Shown here one piece after another: positions 8,235-16,176 of a DNA stretch of 64,000 nt (position 1 is the stretch's first letter; each line of letters begins with the position of its first letter). Location of the stretch: assembly GCF_003841465.1 (NCBI RefSeq), contig NZ_REFZ01000005.1, positions 186,001 to 250,000 on the forward strand, read 5' to 3'. The DNA comes from Natrarchaeobius oligotrophus (lineage in GTDB: Archaea > Halobacteriota > Halobacteria > Halobacteriales > Natrialbaceae). Under the pieces are notes generated by a model. It ran no database searches. It was given only the letters and a program-made list of their open reading frames with translations, and had not been told where the DNA came from. A program made the position numbers and the translations under genes.

Positions 8235-9416
8235 ATGGACGAGCCGGCCGACCGAGCGGCGACCGCGGACGCGATCGCGGGGATCGACACGTTCGCCGAG
8301 CAGGCGCGCCGGCGAGCGAGAATCGAACGCGAGGCCGTCGAGTGGGCGATCGACGAACTCGAGACGTTGGTCGACGAGCGGAACGTCGACCTCGAGGGGC
8401 TGCTCGAGTACGGCCGACGGAGCCGCGAGAGTCTGCCGAATCGCCACCGTCGGGCGTTCGAAGCGATGGCCGACGAGTTCGCGGTGGACGACGAACTGTA
8501 CGAGGCGTACGTCTTCGCGTTCTCGGAGCTTTGCGAGGAACTGGCCGAGGACGGGTCGTGCTCGGAGAAGAACCCGAAGGGGTGTACGAACGCGCTCGTT
8601 TCGGATCCGATGGTCGATATAGACGGCGACGCCGACGGGCCGCTCGTGCTCAAAAACCGGGACATCGCGGGCCGGGGCGTGCGCCCGAAGTCGATCGTCG
8701 AGCAGCCGCCGATCGACGATTACCACGGCTTCCTGACGATCGACACCTGCGGCACGATCTCGATCTTCAAAGGCGTCAACGACCGCGGGCTGGTCGCCGC
8801 GAACACGTACATCGACAGCGAGCGCGACGACGTCGACCCGGAAGAACAGCTGCGCAACGGGACCGTGATCCGCATCCTGCTCGAGGAGTGCGCCTCCGTC
8901 GGGGAGGCGAGGACCGCCCTCGAGTCGTACCCGGTTCGGCGGCTGATGGGCCAGACGCTGTTTCTGGCCGACGGAACCGACGCCGTCCTGCTCGAGATCG
9001 ACCCGGTCGAGGAACGAATCGACGTCGACGACGAGCCCGTCGTGATCAGAACGAACCACTTCGTGAACGCGCACTCGACCGAGACGGAGAGTTCGACGCT
9101 GCGTCGCGACCGGGCGATCGACGTGCTCGAGGAGTCGGACCGACTCGACCGGGAGGACCTGTGGGCGCTCGCACGCGACCACGAGAACGGCCCCGGCGAC
9201 GACTCGATCTGTCGTCATCCCGAACCCGAGACGGAGCAACCGCACGCGTTCGGTCAGCTGACGACCGCCAGCGCGGCCGTCTTCGAGGGCGGGTCGCCGA
9301 CGGTCGAGGTCGCGATCGGGAATCCCTGCGAGGGCGGGCGAACGCGCTGTGGCTTCGGCGAAGCGGTGCCGACGGACCTCCGGACGGGAAAGCGGTGGTT
9401 AGAGCGGCTGCATTGA
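8235..9416 (+). CDS. C45-family acyl-CoA:6-APA acyltransferase-like hydrolase
   Basis: A 393-residue protein. The N-terminal ~115 residues are helical. The motif KGCTN gives the expected nucleophile Cys117, followed by 'LVLKNRDIAGRG', 'GVNDRGLVAANTYI' and 'TNHFVNAHSTE'. This is the pattern of the Ntn-hydrolase C45 family (isopenicillin-N acyltransferase, carcinine hydrolase). In characterised members autocleavage before the Cys frees the nucleophile. The likely reaction is hydrolysis or transfer of an N-acyl group on a small amide; the substrate cannot be deduced. It stands alone, converging with gshA on the other strand. The ATG at 8235 is the first good start. Confidence 0.8.
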   Translation: MDEPADRAATADAIAGIDTFAEQARRRARIEREAVEWAIDELETLVDERNVDLEGLLEYGRRSRESLPNRHRRAFEAMADEFAVDDELYEAYVFAFSELCEELAEDGSCSEKNPKGCTNALVSDPMVDIDGDADGPLVLKNRDIAGRGVRPKSIVEQPPIDDYHGFLTIDTCGTISIFKGVNDRGLVAANTYIDSERDDVDPEEQLRNGTVIRILLEECASVGEARTALESYPVRRLMGQTLFLADGTDAVLLEIDPVEERIDVDDEPVVIRTNHFVNAHSTETESSTLRRDRAIDVLEESDRLDREDLWALARDHENGPGDDSICRHPEPETEQPHAFGQLTTASAAVFEGGSPTVEVAIGNPCEGGRTRCGFGEAVPTDLRTGKRWLERLH

Positions 9417-9437
9417 GACGGCGCTCGAGCGAGCCGA

Positions 9438-10523
9438 TCAGGCCCGAACGCGGTGCTGTCGTTCCAGGTCGGCCTCGAGCCACGACGCGGCCTCGAGACG
9501 CAGTTCCTTCGCGCGTCGCTTCGTGATCCGCGAGTCGGGGAGGCGATCCGCGAGCGGATCGTACGCCGACGGCGTGAACCCCTGATCCGACAGGTACCGC
9601 CGAACGTCCGGATTCTCGAGACCGTCGTGGATCGCGGCGTCGGTGACGCGTTCGACGGCGTCGAACGGCGGGAGGGTGACCGCTTCGGCGTCGTCAGTCA
9701 CCGAATCGACGTCCTCGACGACCGTGCCGCGGGCGTCGGCGTCGGCGACGATCGACCGGAGCTCCGTCGTCAGTTGCAACACCTGCGTCGGCAGGGCTGC
9801 GTCGGGCGAACGCCACTCGACCGTCGGAAACGCGTCGCGGAGCCGGATCGGCGTCCACACCGCGTCGTACGGGCTGAACTCGTCGTCGAAGGCGTCCGGG
9901 TCGACGCCGCGGGCGAGCGCGCGGTCGCGAAAGCCGTCGTAGGCCGACTCGAGACGATCCTCCCACTCTGCCACGCTGTCGACGTACGGCCAGAGCTGGC
10001 CCTGGTCGGGACAGGATCCGTAACACGAGCGGCGGTAGAGGTACGGCCGGGCGCAGGCGAGGATTCGTTCGCCGCGGTAGTGCGACGAGCTGTTGACGAG
10101 CGCGAACGCGGGATCGAACGCGGTCAGTGCGTTGAGCTGATCGACCGGGTTCGACTGCTCGAAGTGGACGTGCGTGCCGGCGCAGACGCGGGCGTCGTCG
10201 AACGTCGGGCCCACGATCCGTCGCTGGAGGTCGGTGCCGCGCTTGTCGCGGTAGGGAATCTCCGACGGCGCGGCGAAAAGCGGCGTCGAAAGCGGGACGA
10301 GTCGCTTGTCCCGGTCGCGGGCCGCGGCGACGGCGGCGCCGACGCGGCCGAGAAACTCCTCGCGGAGTTCGGCGAGCGACGGACAGGGCGATGTTTTGAT
10401 CTCGAGCATCGGCTCGACGAACTCGGGGTCGGTCCACTCGAACTCGTCGAGCAGTGAGTCGGGGGCGACCAGGTCGCCGTCGTCGTCGACGACCCAGTAC
10501 TCCACCTCGAGGCTGGTTTTCAT
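9438..10523 (-). CDS. gshA: Glutamate-cysteine ligase, GCS2 family
   Basis: A 361-residue protein starting MKTSLEVEYWVVDDDG. It contains the GCS2/YbdK-type ATP-grasp-like core: 'MLEIKTSPCPSL', 'GTHVHFEQ' (metal and glutamate site) and 'VEWRSPDAALP'. In haloarchaea this enzyme makes gamma-glutamylcysteine, which serves instead of glutathione as the main low-molecular-weight thiol. The internal ATG at 10523 matches the family N-terminus; 17 upstream codons are non-conserved. It is a single gene converging with the C45 hydrolase. Confidence 0.88.
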   Translation of the reverse strand: MKTSLEVEYWVVDDDGDLVAPDSLLDEFEWTDPEFVEPMLEIKTSPCPSLAELREEFLGRVGAAVAAARDRDKRLVPLSTPLFAAPSEIPYRDKRGTDLQRRIVGPTFDDARVCAGTHVHFEQSNPVDQLNALTAFDPAFALVNSSSHYRGERILACARPYLYRRSCYGSCPDQGQLWPYVDSVAEWEDRLESAYDGFRDRALARGVDPDAFDDEFSPYDAVWTPIRLRDAFPTVEWRSPDAALPTQVLQLTTELRSIVADADARGTVVEDVDSVTDDAEAVTLPPFDAVERVTDAAIHDGLENPDVRRYLSDQGFTPSAYDPLADRLPDSRITKRRAKELRLEAASWLEADLERQHRVRA

Positions 10524-11031
10524 GGATATCTCTGTGAGTGTGCCGTTGTCGGCGACCCTCGAGCAAGCCGTCACCGGGTCGCTCGTATCTATCGGACGCC
10601 GGCGTCGAGAGACGTCCGAGAGAGTCGATCAGGATCGTGAGATAGGGGGGTTTCGCGTGAAGCCGTTGAGCCTGCGTACGCAGGGACTACGCCCCCTGTA
10701 TGCTCACCATACCGCCGTAAACGGGAAGGGAAAACGGCCCGCTGGGGGATTCGACGGTGAGTCACGGACGGTCGCAGACGGGCGAATCGCCGCAGCTACG
10801 GTCGTCGTCAGCGGCCTGGCGTCGCTACTAACATCGATGTCACGTGGTTGCGCTAACGTACCTGGCAGCTACTTGACCGTGCAGTAACAAAATGTAACTG
10901 CGAAACCGACGAAGCGGTCGACGCTGCCGACGGACGCCGTCGATGACCGACCGTCGCGGAGCCGCTCGCTCGAGCGGGGCCGAACCCGACGGCGCGAATC
11001 CGCGCAGCGTCGATCGCGGAGATTTCCCACC
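10524..11031. other. Gene-free region between divergent gshA and the VOC gene
   Basis: 508 bases with no frame of convincing codon use. It should carry the promoters of both flanking genes. The only regular structure noticed is a 14-base perfect palindrome, CCTGCGTACGCAGG (10671-10684). Nothing else could be assigned. Confidence 0.5.
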
Positions 11032-11652
11032 ATGTCCAACGATTCACGCAATCCGGTGACCGCGGAACTGCCAGACAGCCCGTTTCACACGACTGGGACC
11101 GACCACGTCACGATCTGGGGCAGCAACGAAGAGGAGACCGTCGCGTTCTACCGCGACCTGCTCGGAATGCCCCTCGTGTTGCGCCAGCCGAATCTCGACG
11201 ATCCCTCCCAGACGCACCTGTTCTTCGACACGGGCGACGGCCGCATCCTGACGTTCTTCGTCAGCGACGACCGACCGTCCGCCCGCGGCCAGCGCGGCGG
11301 CGTCGGTGCCGTCCACCACCTCTGTTTCAGCGTCGATCCCGAGGAGTACGAGGACGTGATGCAATCGCTCGAGGACGCGGGCCACCAGTACAACGTCTTC
11401 GATCGGGGGATCTTCCACTCGATCTACACCAGCGACAACAACGGCCTCGTGATCGAACTCAGCACGGACAAATACGAGATTCCGGACGAGCGACGCGGCG
11501 AGGTGCTCGCGAAGGCACAGCAACTCCGCGAGGAGGACGGCGCGGAGTACGCCAAGGACGAGCACCTCCGGAACGCGATCGAAGCGGTCGGCCTCGAGGT
11601 CGTCGCCCACGACCTCCCCGAGGCCAGCGCCGGCGTCGGTGGTGTCGAATGA
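11032..11652 (+). CDS. VOC-superfamily metalloenzyme (glyoxalase/dioxygenase-like)
   Basis: A 206-residue protein. A vicinal-oxygen-chelate fold is indicated by 'DHVTIWGSNEEETVAFYRDLLGM' near the start and the paired module 'VHHLCFSVD' to 'GLVIELSTD'. The metal ligands expected are the His of DHVT, the His of VHHL and the Glu of IELS. Combined with the serine hydrolase that follows and overlaps it, the pair looks like bacterial MhqO/MhqD (a VOC ring-cleaving dioxygenase with a carboxylesterase). A role in quinone or catechol-type detoxification is therefore possible but unproven. Confidence 0.82.
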   Translation: MSNDSRNPVTAELPDSPFHTTGTDHVTIWGSNEEETVAFYRDLLGMPLVLRQPNLDDPSQTHLFFDTGDGRILTFFVSDDRPSARGQRGGVGAVHHLCFSVDPEEYEDVMQSLEDAGHQYNVFDRGIFHSIYTSDNNGLVIELSTDKYEIPDERRGEVLAKAQQLREEDGAEYAKDEHLRNAIEAVGLEVVAHDLPEASAGVGGVE

Positions 11653-11677
11653 GTCCGGCAACGGACGGTGGCGGCGA

Positions 11678-12382
11678 ATGAGTTCGGAACCGGGCTCGAG
11701 TCCCGACGAAAGCGGCCCCCACCAGGGTCAGCCGCTCGTCACGGGCGGAACGCCGCTCGAGGAGGCCGACGCGGCGACGGTGCTCGTCCACGGACGCGGC
11801 GCGACGGCCCGCAGCATTCTCGGGATCGGAACCGAGGTCCACCGGGAGGGCGTCGCCCTGCTGGCCCCGCAGGCCGCGGGCAACGAGTGGTATCCCAACT
11901 CGTTTCTCGCGCCGGTCGAGTCGAACGAACCCGGCCGGACCTCCGGACTGCGGGCGGTCGCCGACGCGATCGAGGCGGCCGGAGATGCGGGCGTTCCGTC
12001 CGAGCGCGTGCTGATCCTCGGCTTCTCGCAGGGGGGCTGTCTCGCGAGCGAGTTCGTCGCGCGCACCCCGCGGCGGTACGGCGGGATCGTCGCGCTGAGC
12101 GGCGGGCTCATCGGCGAGTCGGCCGATCTCGAGGAGTACGCGTCGGACGCGGGTGCCGATACCGATGGGAGCGGAGACGCCGGTCTCGAGGGGACGCTCG
12201 CGTTCCTCGGCTGCAGCGACGTCGATCCGCACATCCCCCTCGAGCGGGTTCACGAGACGACGCGGGTGCTCGAGGCCCTCGGCGCGGACGTCACCGAACG
12301 CATCTACGAGGGGATGGGTCACGGCGTCAACGAGGACGAGCTCGCGTTCGTCGCGGGGATGGTCGAGCGGCTGGTCGATTAG
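11678..12382 (+). CDS. Alpha/beta hydrolase, phospholipase/carboxylesterase family
   Basis: A 234-residue protein. The nucleophile elbow GFSQGG places Ser117; the acid is likely the Asp in 'SDVDPHIP' and the His is in 'GMGHGVN'. The oxyanion side is 'VLVHGRGATA'. This is the short carboxylesterase (MhqD/YpfH-like) family. The ATG at 11678 was chosen; a GTG at 11639 overlaps the upstream VOC gene and adds a non-conserved tail. Close spacing implies a two-gene operon with the VOC gene. Confidence 0.85.
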   Translation: MSSEPGSSPDESGPHQGQPLVTGGTPLEEADAATVLVHGRGATARSILGIGTEVHREGVALLAPQAAGNEWYPNSFLAPVESNEPGRTSGLRAVADAIEAAGDAGVPSERVLILGFSQGGCLASEFVARTPRRYGGIVALSGGLIGESADLEEYASDAGADTDGSGDAGLEGTLAFLGCSDVDPHIPLERVHETTRVLEALGADVTERIYEGMGHGVNEDELAFVAGMVERLVD

Positions 12383-12512
12383 TGGAGTTCGGACGCCATC
12401 CCGGTTCGGCCGCCCTCGAGAGCGCGGCGTCTCCGTCCCGACTCGAGCGGCAGACCGCTTCGCGTTTGGCCCGTCGCTTATCTCCGTCGACGGCGTAGAT
12501 TCGAACGAGACG

Positions 12513-13025
12513 ATGTCCTCGAGCCGATCCACCAGACGGGCGTTACTCGCGGGTGCCGCGGCGACGGTCGCGGCGGGCGTAGCCGGCTGTCTGGACCGGT
12601 CGACGGAAGGGCCGGCGGACGACGAGGACGACGAGCCGATCGTCGAGGTGGCCGAGGCGACGGCGAGCGAGGGCGAAACCGACCCGGAGGCGTGGGCCGA
12701 CGTCGAGGAGGTCCGCCTCGAGGCCTACGTCGGCGGCTGGGTCGGCGTCGAGCCCGATCTCATCGACCGGATCGAGAATCCGACGCTGGTGCTCGTCGAG
12801 GGCCGCGAGTACGAGATAACCTGGGAGAACGGGGACGCCGTCAAGCACAACCTGGCGCTGCACGACGGGGACGGCGAGGTCGTCGGGGAGTACGCCACCG
12901 GCGTCGTCGAGGATCTCGGCGCGACCGAGACCCTCGAGTTCGTCGCCCGGCCCGAGATCGAGACCTACATCTGCGAACACCAGCCGGCGATCCAGTACGG
13001 TGCCGTCGACGTCGTCGACGGCTAG
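12513..13025 (+). CDS. Halocyanin-like cupredoxin lipoprotein
   Basis: A 170-residue protein with a Tat signal and lipobox (GVAGC), an acidic linker to about residue 55, then a cupredoxin domain. The first copper ligand would be the His of 'VKHNLAL'; the ligand loop near the C-terminus is 'YICEHQPAIQYGAVDV'. Classic blue-copper loops have Cys-x2-His and a Met; here the order is Cys-Glu-His-Gln and the Met position is Gln. Either the site is a variant lacking the axial Met or copper binding is altered. It is likely to face the outside as an electron carrier or copper-binding protein. Confidence 0.8.
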   Translation: MSSSRSTRRALLAGAAATVAAGVAGCLDRSTEGPADDEDDEPIVEVAEATASEGETDPEAWADVEEVRLEAYVGGWVGVEPDLIDRIENPTLVLVEGREYEITWENGDAVKHNLALHDGDGEVVGEYATGVVEDLGATETLEFVARPEIETYICEHQPAIQYGAVDVVDG

Positions 13026-13112
13026 TGGCGTTTCAACCCGGTGGGGAACACCGATGGGATGCGTCCGGTTTCATCCGTCGGTCGGCGCTCGGACGGGCAC
13101 GAGCCAGACCGG

Positions 13113-13529
13113 TCAGCGAACGACCGTGACCGGAACCGGAGAGCGCCGGGCAACCGTTTCGGCGACGCTGCCCAGCAACACCCTCGAGACGCCCGTCCGA
13201 CCGTGACTGCCGACGACGACGTGGTCCACGTCGTTCTCCGCCGCGAAGTCGACGATCGCACGCGCGGGCTGGCCGACCGCCACCTCGGTTCGGTACTCGA
13301 CGTCCGCCGCGTTCTCGAGGTCCGGAATCTCGTCGAACCCCTCCTCCTCGAGTTCGTTCTGTCGATCCCGGAAGTACTCCTTGAGGAGGTCGATCCCCGC
13401 GCTCGTCGATCCGCCCGCCGCTTCGACGACGCGCAACAGGACGATCTCCTCGTCCGGATACGTGGCGAACGCGTGTTCGACCGCTTGCTGTGCCGGGGTG
13501 GAGCCGTCGTACGCGACGAGGATGGCCAT
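13113..13529 (-). CDS. Universal stress protein, UspA family
   Basis: A 138-residue single UspA domain starting MAILVAYDGS. The nucleotide-binding signature is 'VVVGSHGRTGVSRVLLGSVAETVARRSPVPV', the G-x2-G-x9-G-S/T pattern of ATP-binding members. The length is typical for a single-domain Usp. It converges with the cupredoxin gene. A stress-response role in the cytoplasm is known for the family; the specific signal is unknown. Confidence 0.9.
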   Translation of the reverse strand: MAILVAYDGSTPAQQAVEHAFATYPDEEIVLLRVVEAAGGSTSAGIDLLKEYFRDRQNELEEEGFDEIPDLENAADVEYRTEVAVGQPARAIVDFAAENDVDHVVVGSHGRTGVSRVLLGSVAETVARRSPVPVTVVR

Positions 13530-13735
13530 GGTGTCGATAGCGAGCCTCGAGTCTTAAAAGGCACCGACCGTGGCGAATTCGCGGGACTCGAGTCGGGGGC
13601 TCGCTGCGGTCCTCGGTCGTCGGCCTGCGATCCGTGCGTCGCTCGCCGTCCTCGATCGAACCGGCTCGTTTCAGTCCCGCCGGGCCTCCCCAGCCGACTC
13701 GGTCGCTCGAGCGTGCCACCGTTCAGTTCTCGTCG

Positions 13736-13797
13736 TCTTCGAAGACGAACGTCCCGTTCTCCTGGATCCGCTCGCCGTCGACTTCGATGAACGAATC
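13736..13797. repeat. 62-bp direct repeat, copy 1 (displaced 3' end of the aminopeptidase gene)
   Basis: Identical over 62 bases to 13901-13962, which encodes the last 20 residues of the M29 aminopeptidase. On the minus strand copy 1 reads the same peptide and then continues as EDDEN before a stop, while the active gene stops after EE. This suggests that copy 1 holds the original 3' end and that a segment was inserted or duplicated between the copies. Confidence 0.9.
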
Positions 13798-13900
13798 AGT
13801 CCGAACTTTTTCCCGGGCCCTCGCTCACGTCGTTCGCTCGGACCCGGCCAAAAACTTCGATGAAAAAGACCGCAACGTCCGTTCGGTCGTCGCGAGCTAC
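13798..13900. other. 103-bp spacer between the 62-bp repeats, with an imperfect inverted repeat
   Basis: The spacer contains TTTTTCCCGGGCCC ... GACCCGGCCAAAAA, arms of an imperfect hairpin around CTCGCTCACGTCGTTCGCTCGG. Motifs of this kind recur in intergenic DNA of haloarchaea. It now supplies the final codons and stop of the aminopeptidase gene. Confidence 0.6.
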
Positions 13901-14994
13901 TCTTCGAAGACGAACGTCCCGTTCTCCTGGATCCGCTCGCCGTCGACTTCGATGAACGAATCGTCGCTCATGTCGACGATCATGTCCACGTGAACGGCGG
14001 AGTCGTTGGCCTCGTTGCCCTCGCCGACGGTGTCGTCGTAGGCCCGGCCGACGGCCATGTGAACGGTGTCGCCCATCTTCTCGTCGAACAGCATGTTGTA
14101 CGTAAAGCGATCGATGTCGCGGTTCATCCCGATGCCGAGTTCGCCCAGTCGACGCGCGCCGTCGTCCGTGTCGAGCACCTCGGTGAGGACGTCCTCGTTT
14201 TTCGCCGCCGAGTGCGAGACGACCTCGCCGCCCTCGAACTCGAGGAAGACGTCCGTGATTTCCCGGCCCTGATGGTACAGCGGCATGTCGAACAGCACCT
14301 CGCCCTCGACGCTGTCGGGACGGGGTGCAGTAAAGACCTCGCCGCCGGGCAAGTTGTGCTCGCCGTGGTCGTTCAGCGTGGGGTTGCCGTCGACCGACAT
14401 CGTCACGTCCGTTGTGTCGCCGCTTTTGATCCGGACCTCGTCCGCAGGGTCGAGAATCTCCACCATGTTCTCCTGGTGAGCGCGCTGGTCGTCCCAGTCC
14501 TTGTTGACGGCGTCCCAGACGAAGTTCTCGTAGGCCTCCGTACTCATCTCCGCGAGCTGGGCGTTGGCCGCCGCGGGGTACTGCGTGAGACACCAGCGCT
14601 TCGAGAGCCGTTCCTCGAGGATCGGCCGCTGGGCCTGGTTGTAGGCGGCGCTCACCTCGGGCGAGACGTCGGCGGTCTGGGTGACGTTGTCGCTGCCCCG
14701 GATCGCGACGTAGACGTCCGTCTCCTCGATGAGCGCTCGCTCGTGGGCGGGCGTCTCGAACTCCACGTCCGCGTCGTCCCCACCGGCCGCCCGGAGGTAC
14801 GCCCGCTGCTGGCGCTTGCCGGTTCGCTGGCTGGTCGTCACCGGGTTCGCGCCGCGATCGCCGATCACCTCGTGGAGGGCAACGACGAGGTCCTCGGCGA
14901 CCGGGTGGGCGTCGATCACGACGTTGTCGCCTTCCTGAAGGTCGACCGAGTGGTTCGCGACGATCTCGGCGTGCTCGCGAATGCGCGGATCCAT
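13897..14994 (-). CDS. M29-family aminopeptidase
   Basis: A 365-residue metalloaminopeptidase (AmpS/leucyl aminopeptidase type), starting MDPRIREHAEIV. Family features include 'GDNVVIDAHPVAEDLV', 'FTAPRPDSVEG' (metal-ligand region), 'FEGGEVV', 'RRLGELGIGMN' and 'NDSAVHVDMIVDM' with Glu, His and Asp ligands for two metals. It is cytoplasmic and acts in peptide turnover. The ATG at 14994 begins the conserved N-terminus; 37 upstream codons do not fit. The C-terminus is unusual: the last 20 residues are encoded by one copy of a 62-bp direct repeat, so the stop has been reset a few residues early. The catalytic region is intact. Confidence 0.9.
   Translation of the reverse strand: MDPRIREHAEIVANHSVDLQEGDNVVIDAHPVAEDLVVALHEVIGDRGANPVTTSQRTGKRQQRAYLRAAGGDDADVEFETPAHERALIEETDVYVAIRGSDNVTQTADVSPEVSAAYNQAQRPILEERLSKRWCLTQYPAAANAQLAEMSTEAYENFVWDAVNKDWDDQRAHQENMVEILDPADEVRIKSGDTTDVTMSVDGNPTLNDHGEHNLPGGEVFTAPRPDSVEGEVLFDMPLYHQGREITDVFLEFEGGEVVSHSAAKNEDVLTEVLDTDDGARRLGELGIGMNRDIDRFTYNMLFDEKMGDTVHMAVGRAYDDTVGEGNEANDSAVHVDMIVDMSDDSFIEVDGERIQENGTFVFEE
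13901..13962. repeat. 62-bp direct repeat, copy 2 (in the aminopeptidase gene)
   Basis: Perfect partner of 13736-13797, lying at the 3' end of the aminopeptidase coding region (minus strand). Confidence 0.9.
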
Positions 14995-15409
14995 GTGCCA
15001 CACGTACCCCAAGCGCCGGGATACCGTTTTCGAATCGAGAGCGAGAGAGCCGGGTTTCCGCGTCGTCGGCCGTGTGCTGTCGATGATCCGGACCCGCTCG
15101 AGCAACGGAGGGACGGACGCGCCGAGAGCGAAGACGCCGTCGATCGTGTGACGGTCAACGGTATCGGCCGTTGCGCCGGCTCGAACGTGACGTCAAAGGC
15201 GTTGTCGTCCCGCTCGTTCTCGGGGAATTCCAGCACTGACAGCGCACTCTCGACCCGGAATACCCTATTCCCCGGTTATCGACTGCTGGTCCGCCGGTAG
15301 GTACAGGTGTAGGACGTATCTACAACCGTTTTAAAGAAGGTAACTCGGGGCACCACACCAAATTTGTTTGGTGGAAATCTGAAATGGCTACAACCCATTA
15401 TAAGATTGT
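14995..15409. other. Gene-free region with a TATA-like box before the HalOD1 gene
   Basis: 415 bases with no supported gene. Its left part should hold the aminopeptidase promoter. The right part is clearly more AT-rich, with GTTTTAAAG near 15329-15337 as a likely TATA box for the HalOD1 gene, then the palindrome at 15356-15373. Confidence 0.5.
15356..15373. promoter_or_regulatory. Operator-like palindrome upstream of the HalOD1 gene
   Basis: CACCAAA-TTTG-TTTGGTG is a perfect 7-bp inverted repeat with a 4-base spacer, about 36 bases before the ATG. It lies where the transcription start would fall if GTTTTAAAG (15329-15337) is the TATA box, a usual place for a repressor site. Confidence 0.45.
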
Positions 15410-15709
15410 ATGAATTTTCAAAACAAACATAAGATAGTCGCGGATGGCGGGTCGACGACCGTAATCGAAGAACAACCGAGTGAATCCACAGCCCAGGCTG
15501 TAATACGGGGAGTTTCTGCCGTACAGGGAACTCCGAAATGTGACCTCGATCCGCTATACAATAGTATCGAACCAGAGGCGCTGAACGAACTGACGCGACA
15601 TTCACAGCGTACCACAGGAGAGACGTCCGTCGAATTCACTTACGAAGGATTTACTGTTGAGGTGCAAGACGAGGGGTCGGTACAGATCACAGATTCTCCG
15701 CCCGATTGA
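15410..15709 (+). CDS. HalOD1 output-domain protein
   Basis: A 99-residue protein matching the haloarchaeal output domain HalOD1: 'AQAVIRGVSAVQGTPKCDLDPLYNSIEPEALNEL' followed by the beta hairpin 'VEFTYEGFTVEVQDEGSVQI'. The family occurs alone or fused to response-regulator domains and is thought to be an output or interaction module. It is stand-alone here. The gene and its upstream region are visibly lower in GC than the neighbours, which may mean later acquisition. Confidence 0.85.
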   Translation: MNFQNKHKIVADGGSTTVIEEQPSESTAQAVIRGVSAVQGTPKCDLDPLYNSIEPEALNELTRHSQRTTGETSVEFTYEGFTVEVQDEGSVQITDSPPD

Positions 15710-15917
15710 AATGATGGTGAACCACGTACTATCGTCAAGACGGAAAAGCCCCTTCTGTGCGCTCACAGGCCGGAATTCCCCGTTACCGAACTACTGATCC
15801 GCAAATAAGTACGGACGGAGGTGTTACGTTCGCCTCCGCGAGCGAACGCAGTGAGCGAGCGGCCGAGAAATCCTCGAAGCCCCAGTTCCGCCGTTCCGGG
15901 AAACGGGCCGCTCTCTG

Positions 15918-16172
15918 TCACTCGCCGCCGTCGGCCAGAAAGATCCCAAGGTAGATCGACGCGAACGCGCAGACGACGCCCGCGCCGAAGACGATCGTAA
16001 ACGGCGACTCGAGGACGACCTCGCCGCCGTCGTCGATTAGCCAGCCGCTGAAGCCGACGATCACCAGCGAGATGGCCGCCAGCCGCAGGACGGAGACGAG
16101 GTGATGGCCGAGGGTACTCGAGGACGGCTCCGGCGGAACCGGGGCGTCCTCCGATCGGGAGTCGTCGACCAT
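15918..16172 (-). CDS. Small two-helix membrane protein
   Basis: An 84-residue protein. A polar, acidic N-terminus of about 25 residues is followed by two hydrophobic helices (VLRLAAISLVIVGFSGWLI and FTIVFGAGVVCAFASIYLGIFLA) separated by DDGGEVVLESP. The ATG at 16172 lies four bases after the stop of the frameshifted membrane-protein gene, so they form one operon. No family is recognised. Confidence 0.7.
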   Translation of the reverse strand: MVDDSRSEDAPVPPEPSSSTLGHHLVSVLRLAAISLVIVGFSGWLIDDGGEVVLESPFTIVFGAGVVCAFASIYLGIFLADGGE

Positions 16173-16176
16173 CGAC

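Noticed and set aside
10671-10684. Palindrome CCTGCGTACGCAGG
   Set aside because: Too short and isolated to interpret.
10306-10887. 193-residue frame
   Set aside because: Antisense of gshA at its start, then low-quality coding in a gap.
15824-15870. GCGAGCGAACGCAGTGAGCGAGC hairpin
   Set aside because: A common intergenic motif in haloarchaea without a known role; not specific to this locus.
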